Assembly: GCA_023101885.1 (NCBI GenBank) | Contig: JALPQD010000101.1 | Span: forward strand, 5,178,100-5,242,099 | DNA: 64,000 nt | Reading direction: 5' to 3' | Origin: Typhlomys cinereus | Lineage: Eukaryota > Chordata > Mammalia > Rodentia > Platacanthomyidae | Part shown: positions 21,968 to 33,601 of the stretch, in pieces | How positions within the stretch are numbered: position 1 is the first letter of the stretch | Layout of the letters: each line of letters opens with the position of its first letter | Notes under the pieces: generated by a model | What the model was told of the DNA's origin: nothing | The model's input: only the letters and a program-made list of their open reading frames with translations | Database searches by the model: none | Program-made: the position numbers and the translations under genes

Positions 21968-22432
21968 TGTGCCACTGACTTCTACCTCCCCGGAAGTCGA
22001 TGCTGCGCAGGAATAACCACACCACACGGGGGAGGAGGGATAGGTTTACCAATCGGCTTATTCCAGGGCCCAGATCTCGAGCCGGAACTGGGGCTAGACG
22101 AAGGGTCTTTTCCGCGCACTGGCAGAGCCGAGGGGTGCTGGACAATCAACGGTTACGTCCTTAGGGTAACAGGGCGTACTTTGGCAGGAGTATGTCGGGG
22201 AATTCCGCTGCCAACCGGACAGAGTTTCGGGATGCTCTGTTCCTACAGAACTGAGGTCCTGGTTCTCGACCTGTCCCTTAAATACTGTTTATTATCCTGT
22301 CAATGCACAACCACATTACATCATCGGGATACATGTCAGTTTATCAGACCACAGCTAGGCCGACACAGCAGCCCACTTATCTATCACATACAGTTACACA
22401 TAGTTGTTTTCACCTCATTTTAGAACTACACA
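21968..22432 (-). mobile_element. Possible solo LTR of an ERVK/IAP-like endogenous retrovirus
   Basis: CpG-rich 465-bp block unlike its flanks, beginning TGTG and ending CACA. On the minus strand a TATTTAA (TATA-like) word precedes an AATAAG word by a plausible LTR distance, and the end region resembles IAP-class R-U5 in arrangement. No clean target-site duplication was found, and no viral coding frame is present. The 222-residue + strand frame through it has no domain. The boundaries are estimates. Confidence 0.45.
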
Positions 22433-22520
22433 TAGGCTTCCTCATTTATTATGTCTTCTACTAGTCTTTCCAAGTTCACATCCATTTCCTCCTCATTGAA
22501 ACTTTCCTCATGCTCTCCAC

Positions 22521-22690
22521 AGGTGATATCAAGAGTCATCCTGGACTGCACTATATTCTTATTACTTTGCTCTGGGGTTTCACAGGCTCTGCCTTCCAAT
22601 CTTCCAGGGGCAGAATTGCAAGTCACAGCCATATCTTCCCAAAATTTTTAACCTCTGAGACCCTGAGCCATCTCCCCAAGCTGCTTTGTC
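22521..22690 (-). repeat. S1 SINE copy, partial
   Basis: Antisense S1 body from 'gtgatatcaagagtcatcctgg' to 'gagccatctccccaag'. A short interior segment is missing. Confidence 0.7.
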
Positions 22691-22691
22691 C

Positions 22692-22693
<2 letters not shown>

Positions 22694-22735
<42 letters not shown>
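22694..22735. repeat. (CA)n microsatellite
   Basis: About 20 CA units, followed by a short AT run. Confidence 0.95.
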
Positions 22736-22737
<2 letters not shown>

Positions 22738-22756
22738 ATATATATATAATGGCAAA

Positions 22757-22783
22757 TCTATCTATCATCTATCTATCTGTCTG

Positions 22784-22837
<54 letters not shown>

Positions 22838-22838
22838 G
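22757..22838. repeat. (TATC)n microsatellite
   Basis: TATC units with a few TGTC units; same motif as the array at 1917. Confidence 0.95.
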
Positions 22839-23477
22839 ACAAATCCATTTGTCTTCTGCTTTGAACATACCACACACAGGAATTTGAAGGGCAACTTCGC
22901 ACCCTTCGTTCTTCCCAGTTTAATCACAGTTCCTGGGCAGATGTGGGTTTCCCTTGGAATTTCCAGTTTTCTGGGGGTGCTCTTCTCTCCTTATTCTCTG
23001 CTTTGCTTTTCGAGGTGTCACTGATCTGTTGATCACATTCTGCACATGTTAAAGAAATAAACATGAACAAGCTCTGATAACTGCCTAGCTTCTGCTCCAT
23101 CAGATGGTCATTACTTCTCTTGAGGACATCACTTTCAGCATCATTTCTCCCTTCTGCATCCCGGCCTCTCATGCATTCTCCATTCTCTTTTCCCTACCAT
23201 CTGCACCTGGCAGAAGTGACGAAAGAAAGCTTAAGGGTCTGTGAATGATATACCACCGAGATGGGACACCACACATCTCCATTTACAGGAATGATAATGA
23301 CACACTTTAATTTTAACTGGCAGTGCCTGATAACACTGATCAGTACAGGTCCAGACTCCTGATCAAGACAGGAGCGAGACACGTTAATAAAGCTCACAAA
23401 TCAACTGGCTTCCCTTCTAGGCTCTTCTGATCCTATATTTGCAATAAATCCTTATTGTGGATAGTCATGTGGAGTAC
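22839..23477. other. Intergenic sequence with no recognised element
   Basis: No exon seen. Confidence 0.35.
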
Positions 23478-23645
23478 TAGTTAAGAGAGTAGACTTTCAG
23501 TTTGAAATCTGGCTTTATCCATTTCTGGCTGAGTCATGCTGGGGTTAATGCCTAATCTCTCTGTGCCCCACACCTAACCTGCCAAGCGATGATAGTTTCA
23601 CTCACAGCACAGGATTGCTGCCAGGGCTGAACCCTTATGCAAAGT
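23478..23645 (+). repeat. MIR SINE
   Basis: MIR layout in order: 'gtttgaaatctggctttatcc', the 'gctgagtcatgctggg' region, 'taatctctctgtgcc' and 'ggattgctgccagggctgaa'. Confidence 0.65.
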
Positions 23646-23919
23646 GTTCAGACTTCTTCCTGGTCTTCACTGTGTCAGCTTCTGGATTAGTTATTACTTA
23701 GGAGATTCATGTCTGCCCTCTGTTTTGGTTGTAGAAAATGAATATGCTTGTGTGCATATATATTCTATTTTCCTGTGCATCTCCAGACCTCTTCACACAA
23801 GAGATTGTGCAATTCAAGATGATTGCCTGACATTTTAGGATGATTTTACCTTGAATGTAGAAGATTGCTCAAATGCAGGATGGAAGTTTCCAAATCCCAG
23901 AGCTTTCTAACAGCTGTTC

Positions 23920-24215
23920 TCATTCATACTGTAAGAAACCACCATGGACTGGACGGCTTATAAGAAACAAAATGCTCTTGCTCACAGTTCTGAGACTGGA
24001 AGGCCAAGATCAGCACGCTGGCATATTGGCTGTCTCCCAGGGGCACAAGGTCTGGCTCCTAAATGTTCTATGTCCCCTGGGAGAAGGAGCCAGGGGACTT
24101 AAAGAAACCTCTTTCATAAGGGCTCTCTTCTTATTTATGATCTAATCACCTTTGGATATCACAGAGATGATAAGATTTCAACATCTGAATGGTGGGCAGG
24201 GCACAGCTAGTCAGT
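23920..24215 (-). repeat. MaLR-type LTR, antisense, decayed
   Basis: Words in antisense MaLR order: 'ccatggactggacggctta', 'ctcacagttctgagactgg', 'gatctaatcacctttgg' and 'gatttcaacatctgaat'. Confidence 0.5.
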
Positions 24216-24671
24216 CTGTTAACTTTCACTAGAATGGAATCTATGTTCATTGTTTTACAGTTTTGCAGAATCAAGCCACTGGGTAAGAGGGATCTCACGG
24301 AGAATTCCCATAGTTCAACAGACTTCACATGTCAAATTTGCTTGGTAGCTTAACCTACTCAGGTCTCTTATTGCAGATTATAAGAAGCTGTAAGGAGCCC
24401 CCTGAGCAGCCTTGGGCTCTGGGGCATTGTTTGTGACTGACACCATTTTTTAAGGTGTATAAATCCTTATGGGGAGTAGTTGAGTCTTAATTTGCTCATA
24501 GGGTTAGATGAATTAATGTCTTTACTAACTGTTAACAAACATAATTTCAAAGTTCCTCAAATAAATTGCCTGGCAAATAGCATTGATGATGCTTCTTTGA
24601 TAACACTTCTGGGCCAGCACTGGTTCTTTGTAGACACAGACTTCTCAAAATGACTATTTCATTGTCACTTC
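24216..24671. other. Intergenic sequence with no recognised element
   Basis: No exon or repeat seen. Confidence 0.35.
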
Positions 24672-24805
24672 CAATAGCACCTATCATAGTTAGATACAAG
24701 TGTCAACTCAACAGTTGAAGGTTTGGAGCTCTGGGCACAGTTGTAATGAATGAATAATTCAGCTAAGTTCTGGGCAAGCCTTCAAGAGATTGTCATTACC
24801 ATATC
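24672..24805 (+). repeat. Family A repeat, 5' part
   Basis: Starts 'tatcatagttagatacaag' and stops after 'caagccttcaagagattgtc'. The rest of the element appears inverted at 24979-25270. Confidence 0.6.
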
Positions 24806-24898
24806 TGTCTGGCATATTTACATGGAATCTGGAGATCTGAACTCAGGTCCTTTAGCTTGTATGGCAAAGGCTTTAAGCTCTGAACATTTTGCCAGTCC
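24806..24898 (-). repeat. S1 SINE fragment
   Basis: Antisense S1 head only, from 'ttacatggaatctggagat' to the 'ttgccagtcc' end. Confidence 0.6.
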
Positions 24899-24978
24899 AC
24901 AATTGTTTCAAGTAAAGGAAAAACCTTGTCACATCCCAAAAATATTAGCAGGGAGTGCTGTTGAACTTGGGTGCTGTT

Positions 24979-25270
24979 GCAGTTACTCTGCATTGTTACC
25001 AGTAAATCTACCACCAAACAGCTTAAAGGAATAAGAAGTTTTATTCTGGCTTATGATTATAGGTTATAGGTCCTTGTCCAGCCTGGCAGGAGAATCCATA
25101 CCAACACTAAGGTCTAGAGAACTGGCTTTACCAAATCCATACATCCACTGGACTGCTGAGAGGGACGATCCATATTTGCCTGACTGGCATGTCTGACTAA
25201 GTAGACCAAAGGATGTCAATTTCCCTAACCAACTCCCTTTACCTTCTTTACCTGCCCAGACATAAGTCAT
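24979..25270 (-). repeat. Family A repeat, 3' part, inverted
   Basis: Antisense; covers the part of family A that is missing from 24672-24805, leaving about 35 bp of the middle unaccounted for. Confidence 0.6.
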
Positions 25271-25321
25271 ATGATGACAGGATATAATTTTATATTTTTT
25301 TGAAAAAGGGGAATCAAAACA

Positions 25322-25605
25322 TGGGGGCTTGGAGATGACTCAGAGGCTACAGTCTTTGCCTCGAAAGAAAAGGGACCTGAATTTAGATCCCCCAGATCCT
25401 ACATAAGAGTGCTGAGTGGGTATGGCAGCAGCCTGCAACTCCAGCCCTGGGAGGCAGAGTCTGGGAAACCCCAGAGCAAAGCAAGAAGAAGGTAGAACAA
25501 TCCAGGATGATTCCTGATGTCACCCTTCACACTCCATAGGTGTGCACGCGTATGTGTACCAATCCACATGCAAAACTCTCTCACACACAAGCACACAGAT
25601 GTGAC
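25322..25605 (+). repeat. S1 SINE copy
   Basis: Full S1 body with all blocks and a decayed CA-rich tail. Confidence 0.8.
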
Positions 25606-25739
25606 ACAAAAGAAAATTTGCTATCATGGGATAGTGATCTGGTAGTACATGCTGAAACCCATGTCTACAACCTTTTGGTGCAGAAACAACTTATATTCAT
25701 ATTTTGTATCTTTGCTGGAGGAAAAAGAAGGATGACAAT

Positions 25740-27460
25740 AAAAAGTGCATTTATCAAAGAACTTAGAAAACTAAACACCAAGGAAACCAATGGCCCAATT
25801 AAAAAATGGGCCCTGGAAATTAAAAGAAACTTTACCAGGGATGAAATTAAAATGTCTAACAAATATCTTAAAAAATGCTCCACTTCCTTAGCCATCAGGG
25901 AAATGCAAATCAAAACTTCCCTGAGATATATCATCTCACCCCGGTCAGGATGGCAAAAATCCACAATACAAACAACACCAAATGCTAGAGGGGATGTCGA
26001 GAGAGGGGAACTCTCCTACATTGCTGGTGGGAATGCAGGCTTATATAACCACTCTGGCAAGCCATTTGGAGATTCTTAAAAAAGTTAAAGATTGAAATGC
26101 CATATGACTCTGTTATTCCACTGTTAGGAATAATCCCCCATATAGCAAAAATTCACCTCAATAACATAAGCACAATCATGTTCATAGCAGCTGTTTACAA
26201 GAGCAAAGTCATGGAATCAACCCAAATGCCCAAAAGTTGACGAGTGGATAAGGAAAATGTGGTACATTTATACAATGGAATACTACTCAGCCATCAAAAA
26301 TGATGAATTAATAAAACTTGCTGGGAAATGGATGGAATTAGAAAAAATTATATTGAGTATCCCAGACACAGAAAATTAAGCACCCTATGTACTCCCTAAT
26401 ATGTGGCTCCTAGTACCAAACCCACCCAGCCCACCTAGAGACACTCATAGGTAGATCTATGCATTACCTATAGTAATTGCAAGGATTATGAACAGGAGGG
26501 ATAGGGTTGGAGGGCCACACCAGAAACAAGGAGAGAAGTGACCATGTTACAGTAGAGAAAATAGGCCTCCATCAAGGACTGCAAGTAAGCAATGTGACAC
26601 CTGGTTAAGTTCACAGACATTCGTTCCTGATCATTTACAACTAAGGGGGTACGATCTCAACAGAAGGGGAGGGCATATAGTCTGGCAGATAAAAAGTTAC
26701 CATTTTGCAAATGGGTGATTGACCCCTCCCTCACTGAGGTTTCCTACTTTTATTACATCTACCCTTGAATGTGCTCTTATAATAAGACTCCAGTTTAACA
26801 GCTTTTTGTCTCTGGCCAGGGGGTGACATACAGTGCCCAGCAGGATGGAGTGAAGGGCATTGCAGGAGCAGCAAAACTGCAAAAGAAAATCAACAAACCA
26901 CAATCCAGAACTTCAGAGACTCTATATCAACCACCTAGAACTAGGCCAGACTAATCTCTCCCCATCCTGAAGCTCAGGGACAATTGCGGAAGAGGGGGTG
27001 GTAAGAGTGTAAGAGCAAAAGGATGGGAGGAGCAATGATTTGCAAGATACTCTGCACAAGTTAGGGCCGAAGCAATCATAACTGGACTTTGCATGCCCTG
27101 CACAATGTCCAACACACTATTGACCTCACAAAGTCTAGCATCTGCTAAAGGCACCAAGATCCTTGGAGGCAAGGGATTGACAGCCACAGCAGTGTTCCTA
27201 TGCTTAAGGGGAACACGGGAAAGGGTTCAGGGAAATGCCATTGGGTCCTTGTATGTCATCGGAGAGGAGGGCTCAGAGGAGAGCCAGGCATGCACAAGAA
27301 AGGACTCTCTGGGAATTGGGGCGGGAGGCACTGGGGGATGGGGATGGAGGGAGGGGGAGCAGGGGATTCGGGGGGAGGAGGAGGGAGGGAGGGAACTGGT
27401 GTACTTATTAAGTTTGTATGGGCTGAAATAATAATAAAAATGTATTAAATAAAAAAAGTT
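25740..27460 (+). mobile_element. 5'-truncated LINE-1: end of ORF2 plus 3' UTR
   Basis: The frame from about 25734 reads like the LINE-1 ORF2 C-terminal end (CSTSLAIREMQIKTSLRY, then SYIAGGNAG) before frameshifts and stops break it. The DNA then carries the 'atacaatggaatactactcag' signature, a long 3' UTR, a G-rich polypurine segment at 27308-27393 and an A-rich end with AATAA words at 27426-27460. It is the least decayed LINE-1 in the window but not coding-competent. Confidence 0.85.
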
Positions 27461-28245
27461 CATTTATGTCCCATTAATTACTTTAAGGAAGAAATCTGGT
27501 TCGAATAAGCTCATATATTAATCAGAATGCTGGTGTCCCTGGACAAGCATGCAAAGAACTTCACTAATGACATGAGGTCATTGGATGAATTCAGGCTGAC
27601 AGTTGGGAAATCTTTACATGAAGTTAAGCTCAGTGGCACCATCCACAAGAAGATATTTCCTACAAAATAAGAGCTAGATGCTATGGAGTAAAGGTTTTCC
27701 AGACTATGGTGGTAAACAATTCATTAGGTCTATGTCTTCCTGAGGCTTTTGGTAAATAAATTAAGATTTGTTAAAAAAAAATCAGCAAATTAATAGCTTC
27801 CCCTGATGAGTTGGTTTAGCTAATCCAATTATACACTTTTGTTTATTTCTTACCACTTTAGTGGAAAGGGAACCAAAAGACCATTTGTAGGGATGGTTTT
27901 TAATTTGGAACAGTCTGTTTTCCGATATTTGTCAAAGTGGGAGCTATGTTTTCATATACACTAAATTAAGGACGCTCTGTGTTTGGAGTTCCACCTTTCA
28001 CCACCCTGTTTGATGAACACTCATGTTTTACAGAAAGCTTTCAATGCTCCCCTAAAATGCTTTTCTGTGTTTGCATCGCTGAAGAGCAGATTTTGTGCAC
28101 TTCAGGTCTCTGAAAGATTTTGAACCACAATGATTTAATTTTCCCACCCAAAAGAATCCATGGATTCCTTTCTCTATGGAAATGTGATGTTTTCTTCTAG
28201 CTCGTGTCTATGAGTCTTGATTATTTTTTTTTACAAAAATTAGTC
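27461..28245. other. AT-rich intergenic block without recognised repeats
   Basis: TAAT/ATTA-rich words near 27780-27830. No exon seen. Confidence 0.35.
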
Positions 28246-28420
28246 TTGGGACTGGAGAGATGGCTCAAGAGTTAAAGTCTCTGCCTTGCAAGCAGAAGGC
28301 CCTGAGTTTAGATTTCATGTAAAAAACGTTGGGTGGAAATGGTGGCAACCTGCACTTCTTGCCCTAGAAGGCAGAGCCTAAGATACCCCAGAGTGAAGTA
28401 AATAGGAGGTAGAAACTTTA
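28246..28420 (+). repeat. S1 SINE copy, 3' truncated
   Basis: Head 'gggactggagagatggctca' and body up to 'aggaggtagaaac'; no CA tail. Confidence 0.75.
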
Positions 28421-29290
28421 TTTCAGAGTAGTGCGTCTCAACACAGTTTCTTCCTTATGCCAAATCTTTCCCCTCATCTGTTTTACAGAAGCCTGTTAAG
28501 ATTATGTTCCATCTTAGTCCTGATACAACAGAACCCTGGAAATGTAGATAGTTCCAATCCAACCCGTGCACATACTTTTACGCATATATCCCACCCCCAG
28601 GGATCTGTTGCCTTTCTCATTGCCCTCTTGCTGTTGGCCTTTTTTTTTTCCATTCAATACTCATCATCCATTTACTAATCACTTCCTCCTTTGTATTTTA
28701 AGTGAAAAGTTGCTACTTACATATCCACTAAAAACCATACAGAATTAAATTGACTAACTGAATGACATGTTTAAACACTATCTTATCTCAATACTGAGGC
28801 ACCAAGCCTTAGACCAACCCTTTCTTATGTTATGCCATTTATGGATAAGAGTCAATGACAAAGAGCTCAGAACGTGGGAACCCCCACCAAGTCTGAAAAG
28901 CCCCCATTCTGCTCTCTGTCTCTTGTCCGTGCACACATTTCACTTCTCCACAACTCCCATCTCTCCCCTCTTTCCATGGCCCTGATTCCCAAATCCCGGA
29001 GCAAGTTGCCCTGTGCAATTCTTAACACCTTAGGTCCCCTCCTTTCCTTAGCCAACTCCACATCCTGCGCTTAACTCTTACTCCAGCTCTTGGCTCAGTG
29101 GTGAGAGAAAAAAAACATGATCAAATCTCAAATAGAAAAGGATAGAACTAATCAAGATTACATTGGTATTTAAATGAAACAACTTGGTCAGAGTCCACTG
29201 TCTCTAGAAATGCTTCTTAGCATCTCCACTGATGACCTAATGTAGTCATATAAGAGGACAACTTTTAAAATCATTTTATTAAATTATTTT
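28421..29290. other. Intergenic sequence with no recognised element
   Basis: No exon or repeat seen. Confidence 0.35.
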
Positions 29291-29299
29291 CATGATTAA

Positions 29300-29338
29300 C
29301 TGAGAGAGAGAGAGACAGAGAGAAAGAGAGAGAGAGAC

Positions 29339-29404
<66 letters not shown>

Positions 29405-29562
29405 ACGCATGTGCACGAATGCCATGATGGACAGGTTGAGGTCAGAGGGCAGCTTCCAGGAATCAAGGAATCATTTCTGTCCTACCACGTGTGTTTCTGG
29501 GGATTGAACTCAGGTTGCCAGGTTTGTTAGCAGGTGCCTCACCTGCTGAACTCTCTCGAAAC
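29300..29562 (-). repeat. S3 SINE copy with (GA)n tail
   Basis: Antisense S3 body 29403-29562, with a 100-bp GA array (29301-29402) as its tail. Confidence 0.75.
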
Positions 29563-31770
29563 CCAAAGTACAGCTTCTTAAGATAAACGATGCAACTATT
29601 GCTGGTGGGGTGAGAGCAGGACATAGCACCACTATATGGTGGTACTTACTATATATAGTACTTACTATAACTTTCTTACAACAATAAAGAGGAACTCTGG
29701 AGCCAGGAGCTACACGCACTCCTTTGTTCCTTAAGTTATTTGGGTTGGGCATTTTATCGAAGCAATGGGTTATGAAATCAAAGCACTGTGTCTGTTTGCA
29801 GGGGGCACCTGAGTGGCACCTGAATTCTCTGAGAACTGAAAAGCAGCTGGTAAAGTTTTTAATGTCTGCAGAATTGTTTCACTTGTATATAGCAAGTTCC
29901 AAAGATGCATGAAAGGGTATCAAGCACTTGGAGTTGGGCATAGCCTGTGACAGGCATTTAGGCCATCTTAGCTATCATCCATCATTCATCAGTTAGAATT
30001 TCAATGCTGAAAGACTCCTCTGAGTGCTGGCACGGGCCTTTCTTGTGCCGCTGCGGGAATCAAGGCTGAGAAGGCTCCACACAGCCCGTTGCTCAGCCGT
30101 GGGGCTGCGGTGGGGCCGGCAGCATCGGTTCCCAATCACCTTCGGTGGTGAACCTGACCTGGCTCCTCCCTAGGCCTCACGTTGACTTTCCCCTTACCTC
30201 AGAAAGACCTTCATGGGAAATGTGGTTTGGAAAGTGTTGGAGGAATTTGTCACCTGGGACCTCTTGGGTTACAGAACCCCAGTGAAGTGAGCGGTGCAGG
30301 AAATACATCTGTTCCACAGTCCTGGCTGCCCCTGTGGGTGTAGAACTCTCTACTGCTAGGGAAACTTACATTCAGCAGCGTCCCATGTCCTGGAGCATCT
30401 GCCTCTAATAAACCCAAACCCATTTCCAGGTATCAGGAGTGTATGCAGGGACAAGATACGTGATCCCTCTTCTAAGGAGCCTGGGATCCTAGGCACCTGC
30501 TTTCCCTTTCTGATTCATTATGCCCAACAACCAAAAAACTGAGTTTTCTCATTACACAGTTGACCCCCCCCCCCAAAAAAATGCCTTTTTGGTGATCTAA
30601 GTTGCTGCCTCAAAGGAAGGGGTTATGGATTTTCATGCATGTTCAGCTGAAGCAATTGCTGGTCACTGCCACAATCTGTCTCTTTTTTTATTGCCTATTT
30701 GCATTTCTGTTCCATTCCCCACAAATAAAGAGAATAGAGAAACACGCTAAGCTCCTCCAAGACAGTGGGGAGAGTTAGTGGGCTGATTCCACTGAGCAAC
30801 CTTATCTCACAGTGAGTGAGTGGGTCAGGCTTTCCAGCCGAGAGTCTCGGCAGAGTGCTGGTACTCAGCCTGACCCTCCAGTTCAGAGGCTGGGAATTTG
30901 CAACAAGCGTAAGGGCAAACACTCGGATTTATGAAGTGTTCTGTAATTTCGACTTCCACCGAAGACTTGGGAGCCATATGGTTTCCCCATCCATCCTTCT
31001 TGCCTTTGGGCCACGCATGGCTGCACAGCACAAAACTGGAGACAGAAACGTGGATCGAGTTAAAGAATTTGGCAAATCACTGAGTCGTTTTCTTTCTTTG
31101 CCTGTGCTCCAAGGAGATTCTATTTGAAAATAATGGAAGAGCACACTCCGATAAATTGGTGATTCTGGGTACTCCCATAAAATGATTTAGTTTCAACTCT
31201 GGTTCCATCTGTAACCTATGCGATCTTTTCCTCACAAATAACTAGGAGATGCATTAATGGTTTAAACTTTTTTAACAACTTAGAATTTCCAAGTGAGCCA
31301 AACAATTCGATCCTCTCCCATCTACCGTCCAAGAATTCAATGTGAATGAATGGCTGGGGGCGTCCACAAAGGTTGCAGACTGTCAATGAGACATCAGATG
31401 CCACTCACATAGTCTTTGCTAATTTATTTCTCCATTTCAATTAATCTGACCTAGGGATTAATTGAATGGGGATTTGGTTTCAGCGGCTACAGCTTCCCTA
31501 AGACACCGAGCCCTCCCCCCCTTTCTCCTTGGCTGTAGCACTCACATCCTGGCTCTGATGGCTTTTGAGGGGTGTGGCAGGGGAGATCCCCGAATTCTTC
31601 ATGTGTTTTTGTTTCTGAGATAAAGAGGGTGCTAGACAGACCTTCTCTGAGAAGCCAGGCACGCTGGTTTCATGGCTATACCCGCAGCCTCTGGGCAGCC
31701 TGTCACGGCATCTGTGTAAGACTGGAGAAGGGGCAAAAGGGGTAAGGGAGGCAGCCCCTTTACAGCAGCT
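29563..31770. other. Long repeat-poor intergenic block
   Basis: No exon assigned. A small CpG cluster lies near 30020-30130 and a C run at 30567-30579. Confidence 0.4.
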
Positions 31771-31966
31771 CCCCTCCTTCCCCTTCCTCCCTCCTTCCTT
31801 CTTCCCTCCCTCCCTTCTTCTTTCCTTCCTTTCCTTCCTCCTTCTTTCCTTCTTTCCTCCCTTTTTCATTCCTTCCTTTCTCCCTCCCTCCCTCCCTCCC
31901 TCCCTCCCTCCCTCCCTCCCTTCCTTCCTTCCTTCCTTCCTTTCCCCTTCTTCCTTCCTTTTTTTT
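31771..31966. repeat. (CCTT)n / (CCCT)n polypyrimidine array
   Basis: About 195 bp almost purely pyrimidine on the + strand, with about 11 CCCT units near 31880-31920. Confidence 0.95.
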
Positions 31967-32180
31967 GAATTCTAAATATTTAAAATATATCAACTTTTAA
32001 AAATTATAAATGTATTTCCTTGTTTTTTGTGTGTAGGTGACACCATGGAAAGTGTGTAGAGGTAAGAGGACAACTTTTGGGACCTGGTTCTCTCCTTCCA
32101 TCTTGTGGGTTCTAGGGTTCTGGCTGCCTCCAACAGTTCACCCTGCAGTCCACTGACTTTGACATCTGGGCACCTCTACT
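31967..32180 (-). repeat. S3-like SINE copy, decayed
   Basis: Antisense words 'agaggtaagaggacaactttt' and 'ggttctctccttccatc' with T-rich left end; head lost to decay. Confidence 0.5.
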
Positions 32181-32571
32181 TTGGTTCCTGGAGCAGTACA
32201 GTTTGGTCTGATTTGTTGAATAACCTCACCTGCACTCCCAGTGCCCCCCTTCTCTGACACGCTTCTCCCAGCCACATACACCCCCCTGATCCACAGGCAG
32301 TTGAAGCTGCCCTCAGGGCTCTGTGCTTGCTTTTTTATGGCTCATCTGTGAATCCAGGATGAAGGGTGGGTCACATTCTACTGCATCTGCCCGGGGCTTC
32401 AGGGATGGGAAGAAGAAATCAATTCTGTTGTATTGTATGGAATTTTGGACTCACCTTGAGGGGTAACATAAGCCATTCTTTCCAGTTTTACAAGCTCTAC
32501 TTATACCTATAGGGCCCCTCCTATACCTGGAGATAGCTGGTGTCCAATGTGTAACCAAATGTAACCTAATC
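32181..32571. other. Intergenic sequence with no recognised element
   Basis: No exon seen. Confidence 0.35.
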
Positions 32572-33045
32572 AATGGTTAAACTTGATTGTCAACTTGACT
32601 GGAACTGAAATCAACTAACATGTCAGCCATTGTACACCCTGGTAAGGAATTTTGTCTAGATCAAGTTATTTGAAATGTAAAGACCCACCCTAAATGTGTG
32701 CGGCACCTTCTAGTGCTCCCAGATTAAGAAGTCCAAGAAAGAAAAGGTTGTTGGCAAGTTCATCTTTCCTGTTGGTCTTTCTTTTTTTCTTTTTCTTTTC
32801 TTTTCTTTTCTTTTCTTTTCTTTTCTTTTCTTTTCTTTTCTTTTCTTTTTTTTCTTTTTTTTTTTTTTTTTTAACCAGTGGCTCTTCCAGAATTCCCTAG
32901 GCCTTTAAGTATCAGACCGGGACTGCAGAGCCATTAGCCATGTAAAATGAATAGCTATGGGCAGCCATCTTTGGATTTACCTCTTAAGTCAATCTAACAT
33001 ATCCTCTTTCATTCTGTTCCTCCAGAGAACCCTAAATAATACATC
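32572..33045 (+). repeat. Family D repeat (URR1-like DNA transposon?), split by (TTTTC)n
   Basis: Runs from 'gattgtcaacttgactgg' to 'gttcctccagagaacccta'. The same end is found inverted at 36552. Resembles a nonautonomous hAT-type rodent repeat, not confirmed. Confidence 0.5.
32779..32872. repeat. (TTTTC)n microsatellite
   Basis: About 13 TTTTC units, then a T run. Confidence 0.95.
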
Positions 33046-33336
33046 TTTTATATGCTATGTTTCTTCCTACATGTATGCACACCTATGATAATTCATCTCA
33101 GGCTCAGTAAGAGATTAATCACTGTGACTAGTAAAAATAGAACATGTTAGCAATAATGTAATTCTCATGTAACTGTTACAAAGTTTCTCTCTATCTCAAT
33201 TGCTGCTGCCAGGAAGTACACACTGTATATGTTCTGGAAAGGGGAGATTACTTGTTTTCTGGTAAAGATGGGGCAGGAATCATGAGATTGTATCAGGTTA
33301 CCCAGAGTCATTATTTGACACATAAGAATGATGATG
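33046..33336. other. Intergenic sequence with no recognised element
   Basis: No exon or repeat seen. Confidence 0.35.
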
Positions 33337-33558
33337 AGGGACCAGGGAAATGGTTCAGGGATTAAAACCCTCACCTCATCAACAAAAGGACCTGATTTCT
33401 GATACCCAGAACCCGTGTAAAAATACCAAGCAGATATGGCAGTGGATTGGAAAACTCCAGAGCAAAGCAATAAACAATAAAGAGGTTGAGCAATCCAGGA
33501 TAATTCCTGATGTTACCTTTGGGTTTCCATGGGTGCACATGCATGTATACACACACAT

Positions 33559-33600
<42 letters not shown>
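33337..33600 (+). repeat. S1 SINE copy with (AC)n tail
   Basis: Body lacks the middle 'cctggaaggcagag' block but keeps 'ccagagcaaagcaataa' and 'gagcaatccaggataattcc'. AC tail about 33549-33600. Confidence 0.8.

Positions 33601-33601
<1 letters not shown>

Noticed and set aside
21755..22423. 222-residue + strand open frame
   Set aside because: It runs from unique sequence through a SINE fragment into the CpG-rich LTR-like block. No domain; stop-poor because of the GC content.
25540..26079. 179-residue frame considered as a host gene
   Set aside because: Its second half is the LINE-1 ORF2 C-terminal end, and the frame is broken downstream.
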